A DNA stretch of 64,000 bases from positions 496,001 to 560,000 of the forward strand of contig NZ_JANIFJ010000001.1 of the NCBI RefSeq assembly GCF_024519155.1, written 5' to 3'. Source of the DNA: Mangrovibrevibacter kandeliae. GTDB lineage: Bacteria > Pseudomonadota > Alphaproteobacteria > Rhizobiales > Rhizobiaceae. Below, piece by piece: positions 53,584-62,223 of the stretch. Made by a program: the position numbers and the translations under genes. Below the pieces are notes generated by a model. The model searched no databases. It had not been told where the DNA came from and worked only from the letters and a program-made list of their open reading frames with translations. Within the stretch, counting starts at the first letter, position 1. The number at the start of each line of letters is the position of its first letter.

Positions 53584-53915
53584 TGGCGCCGCTGTTCCTC
53601 GACCCCGGTCTGCTGCGCCGACGGGCGGTGCTGGAGACCTGCGATCCTGCTGCGGACTGTACCGGCGACGCGAGCGACGCGTGGCGGGAGATTGCGGAGC
53701 TGTCGGTGCATGTCGAACCGCTGTCGGTGGAGTCGCGCGAGCGGTTCGAACAGCGGGAGGCGACGATCACCCATCGCGTCGTCTGCCGGCACCGGAGCGA
53801 CGTCGACCGAGGCATGGCGTTCCGGATCGGCGTGCGGCGCCTGGTGATCCGCTCGGTGCACGACCCGGACGAGACCGGCCGCTATCTCGTCTGCCGCTGC
53901 GAGGAGGCGACGTGA
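53583..53915 (+). CDS. GTA head closure/stopper protein (g7)
   Basis: 110 residues of the phage head-closure (SPP1 gp16-like) beta-barrel family: FLDPGLLRRRAVLETCDPAA, then EIAELSVHVEPLSVESRERF and MAFRIGVRRLVIRSVHDPDE. It closes the channel between adaptor and tail. One-base overlap with g6, and the stop overlaps the GTG of a small ORF. Matches the length and place of RcGTA g7. Confidence 0.9.
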   Translation: MAPLFLDPGLLRRRAVLETCDPAADCTGDASDAWREIAELSVHVEPLSVESRERFEQREATITHRVVCRHRSDVDRGMAFRIGVRRLVIRSVHDPDETGRYLVCRCEEAT

Positions 53916-54142
53916 GGATCACCATCACCGCCGAGCGGACAGCGCGGTTGCGGCGGGCGGTGATCCGCAAGGCGAACGCGGCGCTCGACCGCTTGATCTT
54001 GCGGAGCGTCGACGAGGAGCACCCGGCGCTCGAGGCCGGCCTGCCCCGCACCTCACAATTCCCGCACGCCGGCAGGGAGGTTTCCGCCCGGCAGCCGCGG
54101 CGCGGTAGATGGGGGGTGATCGGGTCGTTACGAAAAGATTAG
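53912..54142 (+). CDS. Small ORF of unknown function between g7 and g8
   Basis: 76 residues from a GTG at 53912 overlapping the g7 stop. The N-terminal half is helical and basic (RTARLRRAVIRKANAALDRL), and the C-terminal half is low complexity. RcGTA has no separate gene at this point. The ORF could be a remnant of an HK97 gp10-type protein, a small accessory protein, or non-coding. It overlaps no known gene; the g8 start is 84 bp further on. Confidence 0.4.
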   Translation: MRITITAERTARLRRAVIRKANAALDRLILRSVDEEHPALEAGLPRTSQFPHAGREVSARQPRRGRWGVIGSLRKD

Positions 54143-54226
54143 GCACGCCGGCAGCTACACGCAGGCCTCGCGGGGCATTATGTTACGATAAGAAGCGTGA
54201 GCCGATGCCGTCGGAGGAACGATCGC

Positions 54227-54637
54227 ATGACGCATCCGAGTCTCGAACTGCAGAGCACCATCTTCAACACGCTGACGTCCGACCCGGCGGTGCTTCGCCT
54301 GCTAGGCGGTCCGAAGGTGTTCGATCGCGCACCGGAGCGCACGAGCTACCCCTATCTGACGCTCGGCCGCACTGCGGTCGTCGACTGGTCGACCGGGACA
54401 GAGGACGGTGCCGAGCACATCCTGACGTTGCACGTCTGGGCGCGCGGCGGCGGCAAGCAGGAGACCTATACGATCATGGACGAAGTCTCGGCCAAGCTGC
54501 ACAACAAGCATTTGCCGCTGGACGGCCACGAGCTCGTGAACCTGCAGCTGCAGTATGCCGAGGCGCGGCGCGAGCCCGACGCCACCACCTATCACGGCAT
54601 CCTGCGCTTCCGCGCGGTGACCGAGCCGCTCGCGTGA
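54227..54637 (+). CDS. GTA tail terminator (DUF3168, g8)
   Basis: 136 residues of the DUF3168 family. THPSLELQSTIFNTLTSDPA, then GPKVFDRAPERTSYPYLTLG and EHILTLHVWARGGGKQETYT are characteristic; it caps the tail tube and joins it to the head. The ATG at 54227 has GGAGGAAC 7-14 nt upstream; an earlier start at 54197 is possible but less likely. The major tail protein gene begins 126 bp downstream. Confidence 0.9.
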   Translation: MTHPSLELQSTIFNTLTSDPAVLRLLGGPKVFDRAPERTSYPYLTLGRTAVVDWSTGTEDGAEHILTLHVWARGGGKQETYTIMDEVSAKLHNKHLPLDGHELVNLQLQYAEARREPDATTYHGILRFRAVTEPLA

Positions 54638-54763
54638 GGCCGGAACCGGCGTAGCCCCGAGACACGCGGCGCGGCCTGCGAAGACAAAGATCGATCGACG
54701 CATGAGGGGCGGTCCGCTTGGGCCGCCCCTTTTCGTTTCAAACGCCGACGAGAGGACACGGAC

Positions 54764-55177
54764 ATGGTGGCGCAACGCGGCAAGGACCTGCTGCTCAAGC
54801 TCGACCCCGCCGGCAACGGCAACTTCATCACCGTCGCAGGGCTGCGCACCACGCGCATCGCCTTCAACGCGGAGACGGTCGACGTCACCGATGCCGAGAG
54901 CGCCGGGCGCTGGCGCGAGCTCCTCGGCGGCGCCGGGGTGCAGCGGGCGGCGCTGGCGGGCACCGGGATCTTCAAGGACGCGGCCTCCGACGCGCAGCTG
55001 CGCCAGCTCTTCTTCGAGGGGCAGGTGGCGAGCTTCCAGGCGGTGATCCCGGACTTCGGCCGGGTGACCGGACCGTTCCAGGTGACGGCGCTCGAGTATT
55101 CGGGCGAGCACAACGGCGAGGTGGCGTTCGAGGCGACGCTGGAATCGGCCGGCGCGCTCCAGTTCGCGGCACTCTGA
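54764..55177 (+). CDS. GTA major tail tube protein (g9)
   Basis: 137 residues. VAQRGKDLLLKLDPAGNGNF and TTRIAFNAETVDVTDAESAG with WRELLGGAGVQRAALAGTGI are the phage major tail protein (TP901-1 type) pattern, and FEATLESAGALQFAAL ends the chain. The protein stacks to form the tube. GAGAGGACACGGAC precedes the ATG, giving a reasonable ribosome-binding site. g10 follows after 2 bp. Confidence 0.92.
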   Translation: MVAQRGKDLLLKLDPAGNGNFITVAGLRTTRIAFNAETVDVTDAESAGRWRELLGGAGVQRAALAGTGIFKDAASDAQLRQLFFEGQVASFQAVIPDFGRVTGPFQVTALEYSGEHNGEVAFEATLESAGALQFAAL

Positions 55178-55179
55178 CG

Positions 55180-55512
55180 ATGGCCGTCAACCGCAGGCGC
55201 GGCGAGGTGGCCGCGATCATCGACGGGCGCGAGCGGGTGCTCTGCCTGACGCTCGGGGCGCTCGCCGAACTCGAGGACGCCTTCGCGAGCGAGGACATCG
55301 GGGCACTGGCACGGCGCTTCGGCACCGGCAGCCTGTCGGCGCGCGACCTGATCCGGGTCATCGCCGCGGGTCTGCGCGGCGCCGGCGAGGCGGTGAGCGA
55401 CGCGGAGGTCGCGGCGATGCGCATCGAGGGCGGCGCCAGCGGTGCGGCGGCGCTGACCGCGGCTCTGCTGGGTGCGGCCTTCGGCGATGGAGACGCTACG
55501 GCAAACCCTTAA
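55180..55512 (+). CDS. GTA tail chaperone (GTA-gp10 family, g10)
   Basis: 110 residues of the family named after GTA gp10 (PF11836). AVNRRRGEVAAIIDGRERVL, then CLTLGALAELEDAFASEDIG and SARDLIRVIAAGLRGAGEAV are the typical helical segments. It probably chaperones tape-measure and tail-tube assembly. The start lies 2 bp after the g9 stop and the small chaperone gene begins 14 bp after its own stop. Confidence 0.9.
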   Translation: MAVNRRRGEVAAIIDGRERVLCLTLGALAELEDAFASEDIGALARRFGTGSLSARDLIRVIAAGLRGAGEAVSDAEVAAMRIEGGASGAAALTAALLGAAFGDGDATANP

Positions 55513-55526
55513 GAGCCGCATCGCCG

Positions 55527-55748
55527 ATGGCCGCGACGTCCGGAGGCGATGCGGCGGCCTTTCCCTGGGATGCGGCGATGGCGCTCGGCTTCGGCCTCCT
55601 CGGCCATACCACGGCATCCTTCTGGCAGCTGACCCCACGCGAGCTCGCCAGCGCCGCCTCGGCCTTCACCCCGCCGGTGGCGGGGCCGCCGGAGCGCAGC
55701 GCGCTGGACGCATTGATGCGCCACTTTCCGGATCACCCGGTGACATGA
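55527..55748 (+). CDS. GTA tail assembly chaperone (g10.1)
   Basis: 73 residues. AAAFPWDAAMALGFGLLGHT then SFWQLTPRELASAASAF is the family pattern of the small GTA/phage tail assembly chaperone (PF09550, DUF2376). Its place between g10 and the tape measure agrees with RcGTA g10.1. It ends one base before the GTG of the tape-measure gene. Confidence 0.85.
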   Translation: MAATSGGDAAAFPWDAAMALGFGLLGHTTASFWQLTPRELASAASAFTPPVAGPPERSALDALMRHFPDHPVT

Positions 55749-55749
55749 G

Positions 55750-56331
55750 GTGAGCATGAACCCCGACGAGACCGTAGAGATCGCCGTCACAGCCGACACC
55801 GGCGGGCTGACGCGCGCCCTCGACGACCTGACCCAGCGGGCCAACGGCTTCGGCTCGGCGCTGACGAGCGCGCTGCGCGGCGCGGTGACGGGCGGACGCT
55901 CGCTCGACACGGTGCTGAGCCAGCTGGCGCTGCGCATCTCGACGCTCGCGCTCGACGCCGCGCTGAAGCCGCTCCAATCGCTGGCCGGCGCGGCCCTGCA
56001 GCAGGTGCTGCCGGGCATCGCGGGGGGGCTCAGCGGCAACGGTTCGGGCGTCATCCCCTTCGCCAAGGGTGGCATCGTCGCCAGTCCCAGCTACTTCCCT
56101 GCCGGGCGGCAGCTCGGGCTGATGGGCGAGGCGGGCGGCGAGGCGATCCTGCCGCTGCGCCGGGGCGCCGACGGGTCGCTCGGCGTTGCCGCCGAACGCG
56201 GCGTGACGGGTGCCGGCCCCAGCATCGTCGTCAACGTGACGACGCCGGACGCCCCAAGCTTCAGACGGGCGGAGACGCAGATCCAGACGATGCTGGCCCG
56301 GGCCGTCGGCCGCGGCCGACGGGGGCTCTGA
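55750..56331 (+). CDS. GTA short tail tape measure protein (g11)
   Basis: 193 residues from a GTG at 55750 (an ATG at 55756 is equally possible). The N-terminus (EIAVTADTGGLTRALDDLTQ) and a central IPFAKGGIVASPSYFPAGRQ with GEAGGEAILPLRRGADGSLG are the phage tape-measure C-terminal features. It is far shorter than a siphophage tape measure, as expected of the very short GTA tail (RcGTA g11 is about 220 residues). g12 begins 1 bp after its stop. Confidence 0.9.
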   Translation: MSMNPDETVEIAVTADTGGLTRALDDLTQRANGFGSALTSALRGAVTGGRSLDTVLSQLALRISTLALDAALKPLQSLAGAALQQVLPGIAGGLSGNGSGVIPFAKGGIVASPSYFPAGRQLGLMGEAGGEAILPLRRGADGSLGVAAERGVTGAGPSIVVNVTTPDAPSFRRAETQIQTMLARAVGRGRRGL

Positions 56332-56332
56332 C

Positions 56333-56971
56333 ATGCCGGTCGCCGCCTTCAGCGAGGAACGCTTTCCGCTGCGGCTCGCCTTCGGCACCACCGGCGGGCC
56401 GGAGCGGCGAATCGACGTGGTGCGGCTGTCCACCGGCTACGAGAGCCGCAACCAGCGCCATCGCCACGCCGTGCGGCGCTATGATGCGGGGTCTGGGGTC
56501 AAGAGCCTCGAAGACCTGGCGGCTGTCGTCGATTTCTTCGAGGCGCGGCGCGGCAAGCTGGTGGGCTTCCGCTTCCGTGATCCGCTGGACGCAAGCTCGG
56601 CCGGCTTCGGGCGGGCACCGGGCCCGTTCGATCAGAGCCTCGGGTCAGGCGACGGGACGAGCACCTGCTGGCAGCTGGTGAAGCGCTATGGCCCTGGCGA
56701 GGACGGCTACATCCGGCCGATCGCAAAGCCCGATGCGGGCAGTGTCCGAGTGGCGGTCGACGGTGAGGAGCTCGCTGCCGGCGCCTTCGCGGTGGACGGC
56801 GTGACGGGCGCGGTGACGCTCGCGCAGCCGCCGGCGGCTGGCGCATCGGTGACAGCGGGCTTCCTCTTCGACGTGCCGGTGCGCTTTGACGTCGACCGGC
56901 TCGCCTTCAGCATTGCCGGCTTCCGGTCCGGCGAGATTCCTTCGATTCCCCTGGTGGAGGTGCGGCCATGA
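56333..56971 (+). CDS. GTA distal tail protein (DUF2460, g12)
   Basis: 212 residues of the DUF2460 family. AFSEERFPLRLAFGTTGGPE with STGYESRNQRHRHAVRRYDA near the start and VDRLAFSIAGFRSGEIPSIP at the end are the conserved parts. In RcGTA g12 forms the distal tail ring at the baseplate. It overlaps g13 by 4 bp (ATGA), so they are translationally coupled. Confidence 0.92.
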   Translation: MPVAAFSEERFPLRLAFGTTGGPERRIDVVRLSTGYESRNQRHRHAVRRYDAGSGVKSLEDLAAVVDFFEARRGKLVGFRFRDPLDASSAGFGRAPGPFDQSLGSGDGTSTCWQLVKRYGPGEDGYIRPIAKPDAGSVRVAVDGEELAAGAFAVDGVTGAVTLAQPPAAGASVTAGFLFDVPVRFDVDRLAFSIAGFRSGEIPSIPLVEVRP

Positions 56972-57864
56972 AGGCCATCCCGGACGCGCTGCGCGCCGGC
57001 CTCGCCGGTCCGGCGACGACGCTCGCCTGGTGCTGGCGGCTGACGCGCACGGACGGCACCGTGCTCGGCTTCACCGACCACGACGAGGCGCTCGTCGTCC
57101 AGGGGCTGCGCTGCGAGGCCGCGAGCGGCCTCTCGGCCAGCGAGGCCGAGGCCGAACTCGGGCTTGCCGCGACGACGCAGGAGGTGGAGGGCGCGCTGTC
57201 CTCCCTCAGCCTCGACGAGGCGGACATCCGGGCCGGACGCTACGACGGCGCGACGGTGGAGACCTTCCTCGTCGACTGGACCCAGCCCGAGGTGCCGCTG
57301 CTCGTCGCGGCGGCGGAAATCGGCGAGGTGCGGCGAAGCGCCGGCGCCTTCACCGGCGAGCTGCGGGGCCTTGCCGCCAAACTCGACCAACGACACGGCC
57401 GCATCTATCAGCGCCGCTGCGACGCCGTCCTCGGAGATGGACGCTGCCGGGTGGACCTGACGGCGCCGGCGCATCGCGCGCAGGTCGCCACGGTCCGCGG
57501 CGAGGCGGGCGGCACCGTGCTCGTGAGCGGTCTCGATCCGGCACGGCGGCCCCTGTTCCGGCAGGGTACGGCGACCTGGCTCGACGGGGCGGGCCGAGGA
57601 GTCGTCGCCGAGATCGTCGACCTCCAGGAGGGATCCGCGACGGGCGACACGCGCCTGGTGCTGCGGGCGATGCCGGAGATCCCGATCGGTGCTGGCGAGC
57701 GGCTTCAGCTGACGGCCGGCTGCGACAAGAGCTTCGCCACCTGCCGCATGCGCTTCGACAACGGCCTGAACTTCCGTGGTTTTCCGCATCTTCCAGGCTC
57801 CGACGCGGCGCTCGGCATCGCCAAGACGGATGGCCTTCATGACGGCTCGCCGGTGGTGCCGTGA
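56968..57864 (+). CDS. GTA baseplate hub protein (DUF2163/BR0599, g13)
   Basis: 298 residues. The N-terminal DUF2163 domain (TLAWCWRLTRTDGTVLGFTD, then DHDEALVVQGLRCEAASGLS) and a C-terminal BR0599 domain with a cysteine cluster (CDKSFATCRMRFDNGLNFRG, and an earlier RRCDAVLGDGRCRVDL). In RcGTA this part carries an Fe-S cluster in the baseplate hub. It overlaps g12 and g14 by 4 bp each, confirming one tight operon. Confidence 0.93.
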   Translation: MKAIPDALRAGLAGPATTLAWCWRLTRTDGTVLGFTDHDEALVVQGLRCEAASGLSASEAEAELGLAATTQEVEGALSSLSLDEADIRAGRYDGATVETFLVDWTQPEVPLLVAAAEIGEVRRSAGAFTGELRGLAAKLDQRHGRIYQRRCDAVLGDGRCRVDLTAPAHRAQVATVRGEAGGTVLVSGLDPARRPLFRQGTATWLDGAGRGVVAEIVDLQEGSATGDTRLVLRAMPEIPIGAGERLQLTAGCDKSFATCRMRFDNGLNFRGFPHLPGSDAALGIAKTDGLHDGSPVVP

Positions 57865-58292
57865 GCGAGACGATCCCGCAGCGCGCGCTCGCGGCGGCGC
57901 GCAGCTTCCTCGGTACGCCCTACCGTCACCAGGGCAGCCGCGCCGCGATCGGCTGCGACTGTCTCGGGCTCGTGCGCGGGGTGTATCGCATCCTGCACGA
58001 GCGCGAACCCGAAATGCCGGGTCCCTACGCGCCGGACTGGGCGGAGTCTGACGGGGCGGACCGCCTGCTTCTGGCCGCGCGGCGGCACCTGACTGCGATC
58101 GACCGGGACGCTGCATTGCCCGGCGACGTCGTGCTGTTCCGCTGGCGCCGTGACGCGCTCGCCAAGCATTGCGGCATCCTCGACGAGGACGGCCGCGTCA
58201 TCCATGCCTACGCGGGAAGCGCGGTGGTGTCGTCCGCCCTCGTGCCGAGCTGGCGGCGGCGCATCGCCGCGACCTTCCGCTTTCCGGAGTAG
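57861..58292 (+). CDS. GTA cell-wall peptidase (NlpC/P60 family, g14)
   Basis: 143 residues of the NlpC/P60 cysteine peptidase fold. The nucleophile is the Cys of GCDCLGLVRG, the catalytic His is in LAKHCGILDEDG, and IHAYAG is the third part. It helps pierce the peptidoglycan of the recipient as part of the baseplate (RcGTA g14). It overlaps g13 by 4 bp, and g15 starts 3 bp after its stop. Confidence 0.92.
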   Translation: MSETIPQRALAAARSFLGTPYRHQGSRAAIGCDCLGLVRGVYRILHEREPEMPGPYAPDWAESDGADRLLLAARRHLTAIDRDAALPGDVVLFRWRRDALAKHCGILDEDGRVIHAYAGSAVVSSALVPSWRRRIAATFRFPE

Positions 58293-58295
58293 CCG

Positions 58296-61200
58296 ATGGC
58301 CACGATCGTTCTGCAGGCGGCGGGAGGGCTCGTCGGAGGTCTTCTCGGCGGTCCGTTCGGCGCAGTTGCCGGGCGGGCGCTCGGCGCCCTCGGCGGCTAT
58401 GCGCTCGACAGCCGTCTCTTCACGCCGACGCGGAAGGTGGACGGCGCCCGCCTCGGCGCCTCGCGCATCATCGGGGCCGACGAGGGCGCGGGTATAGCGA
58501 GACTCTACGGCACGGCCCGTATCGCTGGCGAAATCATCTGGACGACTCGTCTCGAGGAAGCGAGCGATACGGATCGGCAGGGTGGCAAGGGCGGCGGGGG
58601 CGGGGTCGAAGTCACCAGCTACAGCTATTACGGCAATGTCGCGATCGGCCTCTGCGAAGGACCTGTCGCAGGCATCCGCCGCGTCTGGGCGGATGGCGAG
58701 GAGCTCGACCTTTCCCGCGTCACCTGGCGCCTTCACCGCGGCGACGACAGCCAGCTGCCCGACCCGCTGATCGAGGCGAAGCAGGGTGCGGGCAACGCGC
58801 CGGCCTATCGCGGGCTTGCCTATATCGTGTTCGAGCGGCTGCCGTTGGAGAGCTGGGGGAACCGCATCCCGCAGCTCAGCTGCGAGGTGATCCGTCCGGT
58901 CGGCGAGCTCGAGGCGCGGCTGCGTGGCGTGACGGTCATCCCCGGGGCGAGCGAGCACGGGCTTGACCCGAAACCGGTGCGCGAGCGGCTCGGCGAGGGC
59001 GAAGACCGGCTGGTCAATCGCAACGTCCTGCATGGCACGAGCGACTGGGATGCCTCGCTCGACGAACTGCAGGCGCTGTGTCCGAAGCTCGAGCGTGCGG
59101 CGCTGGTGGTGTCCTGGTTCGGCACCGACCTGCGGGCCGGCCACTGCGAGATCCATCCCGGCGTCGAGGTCGCACGTCGCGACGAGAGCGAGCGCTGGCA
59201 GGTCGCCGGAATGACCCGCGCGGATGCCCGGCTGGTCAGCCGCAACGACGGCGGCCCGGCCTTCGGCGGCACGCCCTCGGATGCCGGCGTCGTCCGCGCG
59301 ATCGCCGACCTCAAGGCCCGCGGGCTGAAGGTGACGATGTACCCGTTCATCCTTATGGATGTGCCGGCGGGCAATGGCCTTCCCGACCCGTATGGTGGCC
59401 TTGAGCAGGCCGCCTATCCCTGGCGCGGGCGCATCACCCTCGACCGTGCGCCCGAGCGCGGCGGCTCGCCGGACCGAACGGCTGCCGCGGGGATAGCGAT
59501 CGACGCCTTCGTCGGGACTGCGGCCGTCGAGGACTTCGCTCTGTCCGGCGGGCGTGTCGTCTATAGCGGTCCGGCCGAATGGTCGTTGCGCCGCATGATC
59601 CTGCATCAGGCGCACCTCGCCAAGGCGGCGGGCGGTGTCGATGCCTTCATCGTCGGGTCGGAGTTGAGGGGGCTGACGCGCCTTCGCGACGAGACCGGTG
59701 CCTTCCCCTTCGTCGCGGCCCTGGCACGGCTCGCCGCCGATGCGAAACGCGTCCTGCCGGACGCGGTGATCACCTATGCGGCCGACTGGAGCGAGTATTC
59801 GGGCTTTCAGCCGGCGGACGGCTCGGGCGACGTCTTCTTCAACCTCGATCCGCTCTGGGCGCATCCGGCGATCGGGGCGATCGGCATCGACAACTATCTG
59901 CCGCTCGCCGACTGGCGCGAGGCCGACTGGTCCGACCTCGGCGCGGACGGCGCCCGCTCCCCCTATGATCGGGCGGCGCTGCGAAGAGGCGTACGCGGCG
60001 GCGAGTATTACGACTGGTCCTATCCCGACGCCGATGCGCGGCGGGCCGGCGCGCGCCGTCCGATCACCGACGGGGCGGCCGGCAAGCCTTGGGTCTTCCG
60101 CGCCAAGGACCTGTGGAACTGGTGGTCGAATCCTCATCACGAACGTCGCGGCGGCGTCGAGCTGGCGACGCCGACGACCTACGTGCCGAGCGGCAAGCCG
60201 ATCTGGTTCACCGAACTCGGGTGTCCCGCGATAGACAAGGGGCCGAACCAGCCAAACCTTTTCGTCGATCCGAAATCGGCCGAGAGCGGGCTGCCCTACT
60301 TCTCGTCCGGCGGGCGTGACGATCTCGTCCAGCGCCGCGCGCTCGAGACCCAGCTTGCGGTGTTCGATCCGGACGACCCGGCCTTCGAGGAGGCCGACAA
60401 CCCGATCTCGCCGGTCTACGGCGGGCGCATGGTCGATCCTGGGACGGTGCATCTGTGGACGTGGGACGCCCGGCCCTTTCCGGCTTTCCCGACGCGTCGC
60501 GACGTCTGGAGCGATGGCGACAACTGGCTGCGGGGGCACTGGCTCAGCGGCCGGCTCGGTCAGGCGCCGCTCGACCGGCTGATCCGGGCGATGCTCGCCG
60601 ATCGCGGCTTCAGCGACGAGGTCGACGTCGAGGCCGTGGATGCGCAGATCGGCGGCTTCGTGACATCGGGCATCACGACGGCGCGCGAGGACCTTGAGGA
60701 TCTCCTGACGCTGTGCGGTCTCGTCGGCTTGGCGAGCGACCGGCGCTTCGTCTTCCGTTCGCTGCGCGGTGCGCGAAGCGTCTCGGCGCGGGAGGATCTG
60801 GTCGATCCGGACGAGGCGGCGCAGCTGGAGCTGCGGCGCATGCAGGCGGGCGAAATTCCCCAGGAGGTGGTGCTCGGCTACGCCGATCCCCTGCGGGACC
60901 ACCAGCCGGCGACGGCGAGCGCGGCGCTGGCCTTTGCCGAAACGCCGCGCAAGGAAACGCTCGAGCTGCCGGTGACGCTGGAGGAAGGCGAAGCCGGACG
61001 ACTGGCTGCCGAACTGCTCGCGCTGCGGCTTGCGACGCGCGAGCATGCCGCCTTCGCTCTGTCGCCGACGGCGATCGAGGTCGAACCGGGCGACCTCGTG
61101 CGTTTGCCGGGCGTGCCCGGGCAGTGGCTGGTGACGCGGATCGAGAGCGGCGCGGCACGTCGGGTCGAGGCGCGGCAGGCGCCTACGGGGGGCCGGGCCG

Positions 61201-62195
61201 GCGCGGGGGGCGAGCCGCTGCCCGCGTCGACGGGACGCCGACCGGTCCTTGCCTCGACTCCGCTCGTGCATCTCCTCGACCTTCCCGCAGTCGATGGGCA
61301 ACCCTCCGAGGAAAGCGCCAGGGCGGCGATCTTCGCCAAGCCATGGCTGCCCCACGTGCTGCAGGCCTCGGCCTCCGGCTCGAACTTCGCCACGCGCATG
61401 ATTGCGTCACGGCCGGCGACCCTCGGACGCCTGGTGCAGGACCTCGCGTCGGGGCCGGAGGGACGGCTCGACCGAGGGAACGTCATCGAGGTCGCGATGA
61501 CTCGCGGCGCGCTCTTCAGCCAGTCGCACGCAGCGCTTCTGGCCGGCGGGAACCTATGCGCCCTGATGAGCCGCGTCGGCATCTGGGAGGTGCTGCAGTT
61601 CGAAACGGCCGAAGAGGTGGCAGAGGGCCGCTTCCGGCTTTCGAGCCTGCTGCGCGCGCAAGGCGGCACCGAGGATGCCATGCAGTCGGGTGCGGCGAAG
61701 GGTGCACCCCTCGTCTTGCTCGACGATGCCGTCGCGCCGGTGGGGCTGAAGGCGGCAGAGATCGGGCGAGACCTCAGCTGGCGGATCGTACCGACGGGTC
61801 GAGCGCTCGACGATCCGGCTGTCGTGACCTTGACCGCCAGTCTCGGCGGTCGCGCCGTTCGACCTCTGTCTCCCGTGCATCTCCGGGGCCGCTTCACTTC
61901 GGACGGCGGTTTCACGCTCGGGTGGACCCGTCGCACCCGCATCGGCGGCGATGGCTGGGAGGGTATCGATGTGCCGATCGGCGAGGACGTGGAGCGTTAT
62001 GCGATCACGCTCGAGGGATCCGATGGACGAAAGCTGCAGCGCGAGACGATGCTGCCGCAGCTTGCGCTCACCGCAAGCGAGGTGGGCGGGCTGATCGATG
62101 ACGGTCCGGCGATGATCGTCGCCCATGTCGGGCAGGTCAGCCTCGCCTTCGGCACCGGAACCATCCGGTCGGCGGCGTTCCGCCGGGAGGACTAG
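58296..62195 (+). CDS. GTA TIM-barrel host-contact protein (megatron, g15)
   Basis: 1299 residues, the largest cluster protein. The N-terminal hydrophobic Gly-rich part (LGGPFGAVAGRALGALGGYA) and tail-hub segments are followed by the GTA TIM-barrel domain (about 430-730, including VITYAADWSEYSGFQPADGS and IWFTELGCPAIDKGPNQPNL), then the phage-tail_3 hub domain (about 790-960). The C-terminal part (about 1000-1299) has a receptor-facing, carbohydrate-binding-like composition. In RcGTA this protein forms the tip that touches the recipient cell. One long uninterrupted frame; no domain is missing. Confidence 0.95.
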   Translation: MATIVLQAAGGLVGGLLGGPFGAVAGRALGALGGYALDSRLFTPTRKVDGARLGASRIIGADEGAGIARLYGTARIAGEIIWTTRLEEASDTDRQGGKGGGGGVEVTSYSYYGNVAIGLCEGPVAGIRRVWADGEELDLSRVTWRLHRGDDSQLPDPLIEAKQGAGNAPAYRGLAYIVFERLPLESWGNRIPQLSCEVIRPVGELEARLRGVTVIPGASEHGLDPKPVRERLGEGEDRLVNRNVLHGTSDWDASLDELQALCPKLERAALVVSWFGTDLRAGHCEIHPGVEVARRDESERWQVAGMTRADARLVSRNDGGPAFGGTPSDAGVVRAIADLKARGLKVTMYPFILMDVPAGNGLPDPYGGLEQAAYPWRGRITLDRAPERGGSPDRTAAAGIAIDAFVGTAAVEDFALSGGRVVYSGPAEWSLRRMILHQAHLAKAAGGVDAFIVGSELRGLTRLRDETGAFPFVAALARLAADAKRVLPDAVITYAADWSEYSGFQPADGSGDVFFNLDPLWAHPAIGAIGIDNYLPLADWREADWSDLGADGARSPYDRAALRRGVRGGEYYDWSYPDADARRAGARRPITDGAAGKPWVFRAKDLWNWWSNPHHERRGGVELATPTTYVPSGKPIWFTELGCPAIDKGPNQPNLFVDPKSAESGLPYFSSGGRDDLVQRRALETQLAVFDPDDPAFEEADNPISPVYGGRMVDPGTVHLWTWDARPFPAFPTRRDVWSDGDNWLRGHWLSGRLGQAPLDRLIRAMLADRGFSDEVDVEAVDAQIGGFVTSGITTAREDLEDLLTLCGLVGLASDRRFVFRSLRGARSVSAREDLVDPDEAAQLELRRMQAGEIPQEVVLGYADPLRDHQPATASAALAFAETPRKETLELPVTLEEGEAGRLAAELLALRLATREHAAFALSPTAIEVEPGDLVRLPGVPGQWLVTRIESGAARRVEARQAPTGGRAGAGGEPLPASTGRRPVLASTPLVHLLDLPAVDGQPSEESARAAIFAKPWLPHVLQASASGSNFATRMIASRPATLGRLVQDLASGPEGRLDRGNVIEVAMTRGALFSQSHAALLAGGNLCALMSRVGIWEVLQFETAEEVAEGRFRLSSLLRAQGGTEDAMQSGAAKGAPLVLLDDAVAPVGLKAAEIGRDLSWRIVPTGRALDDPAVVTLTASLGGRAVRPLSPVHLRGRFTSDGGFTLGWTRRTRIGGDGWEGIDVPIGEDVERYAITLEGSDGRKLQRETMLPQLALTASEVGGLIDDGPAMIVAHVGQVSLAFGTGTIRSAAFRRED

Positions 62196-62223
62196 CAGCA
62201 TGGTTCAGCAAGGGAGCAGGCGG

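Noticed and set aside
54109-54654. Second frame overlapping g8 on the plus strand
   Set aside because: It is an Arg/Ala/His-rich shadow of the g8 gene without a family match; the DUF3168 frame explains the region.
57837-61355. Very long open frame (1172 codons) on the minus strand opposite g15
   Set aside because: It mirrors the GTA TIM-barrel gene, is rich in Arg and Ala and has no recognisable domain. Such antisense frames are a by-product of high GC.
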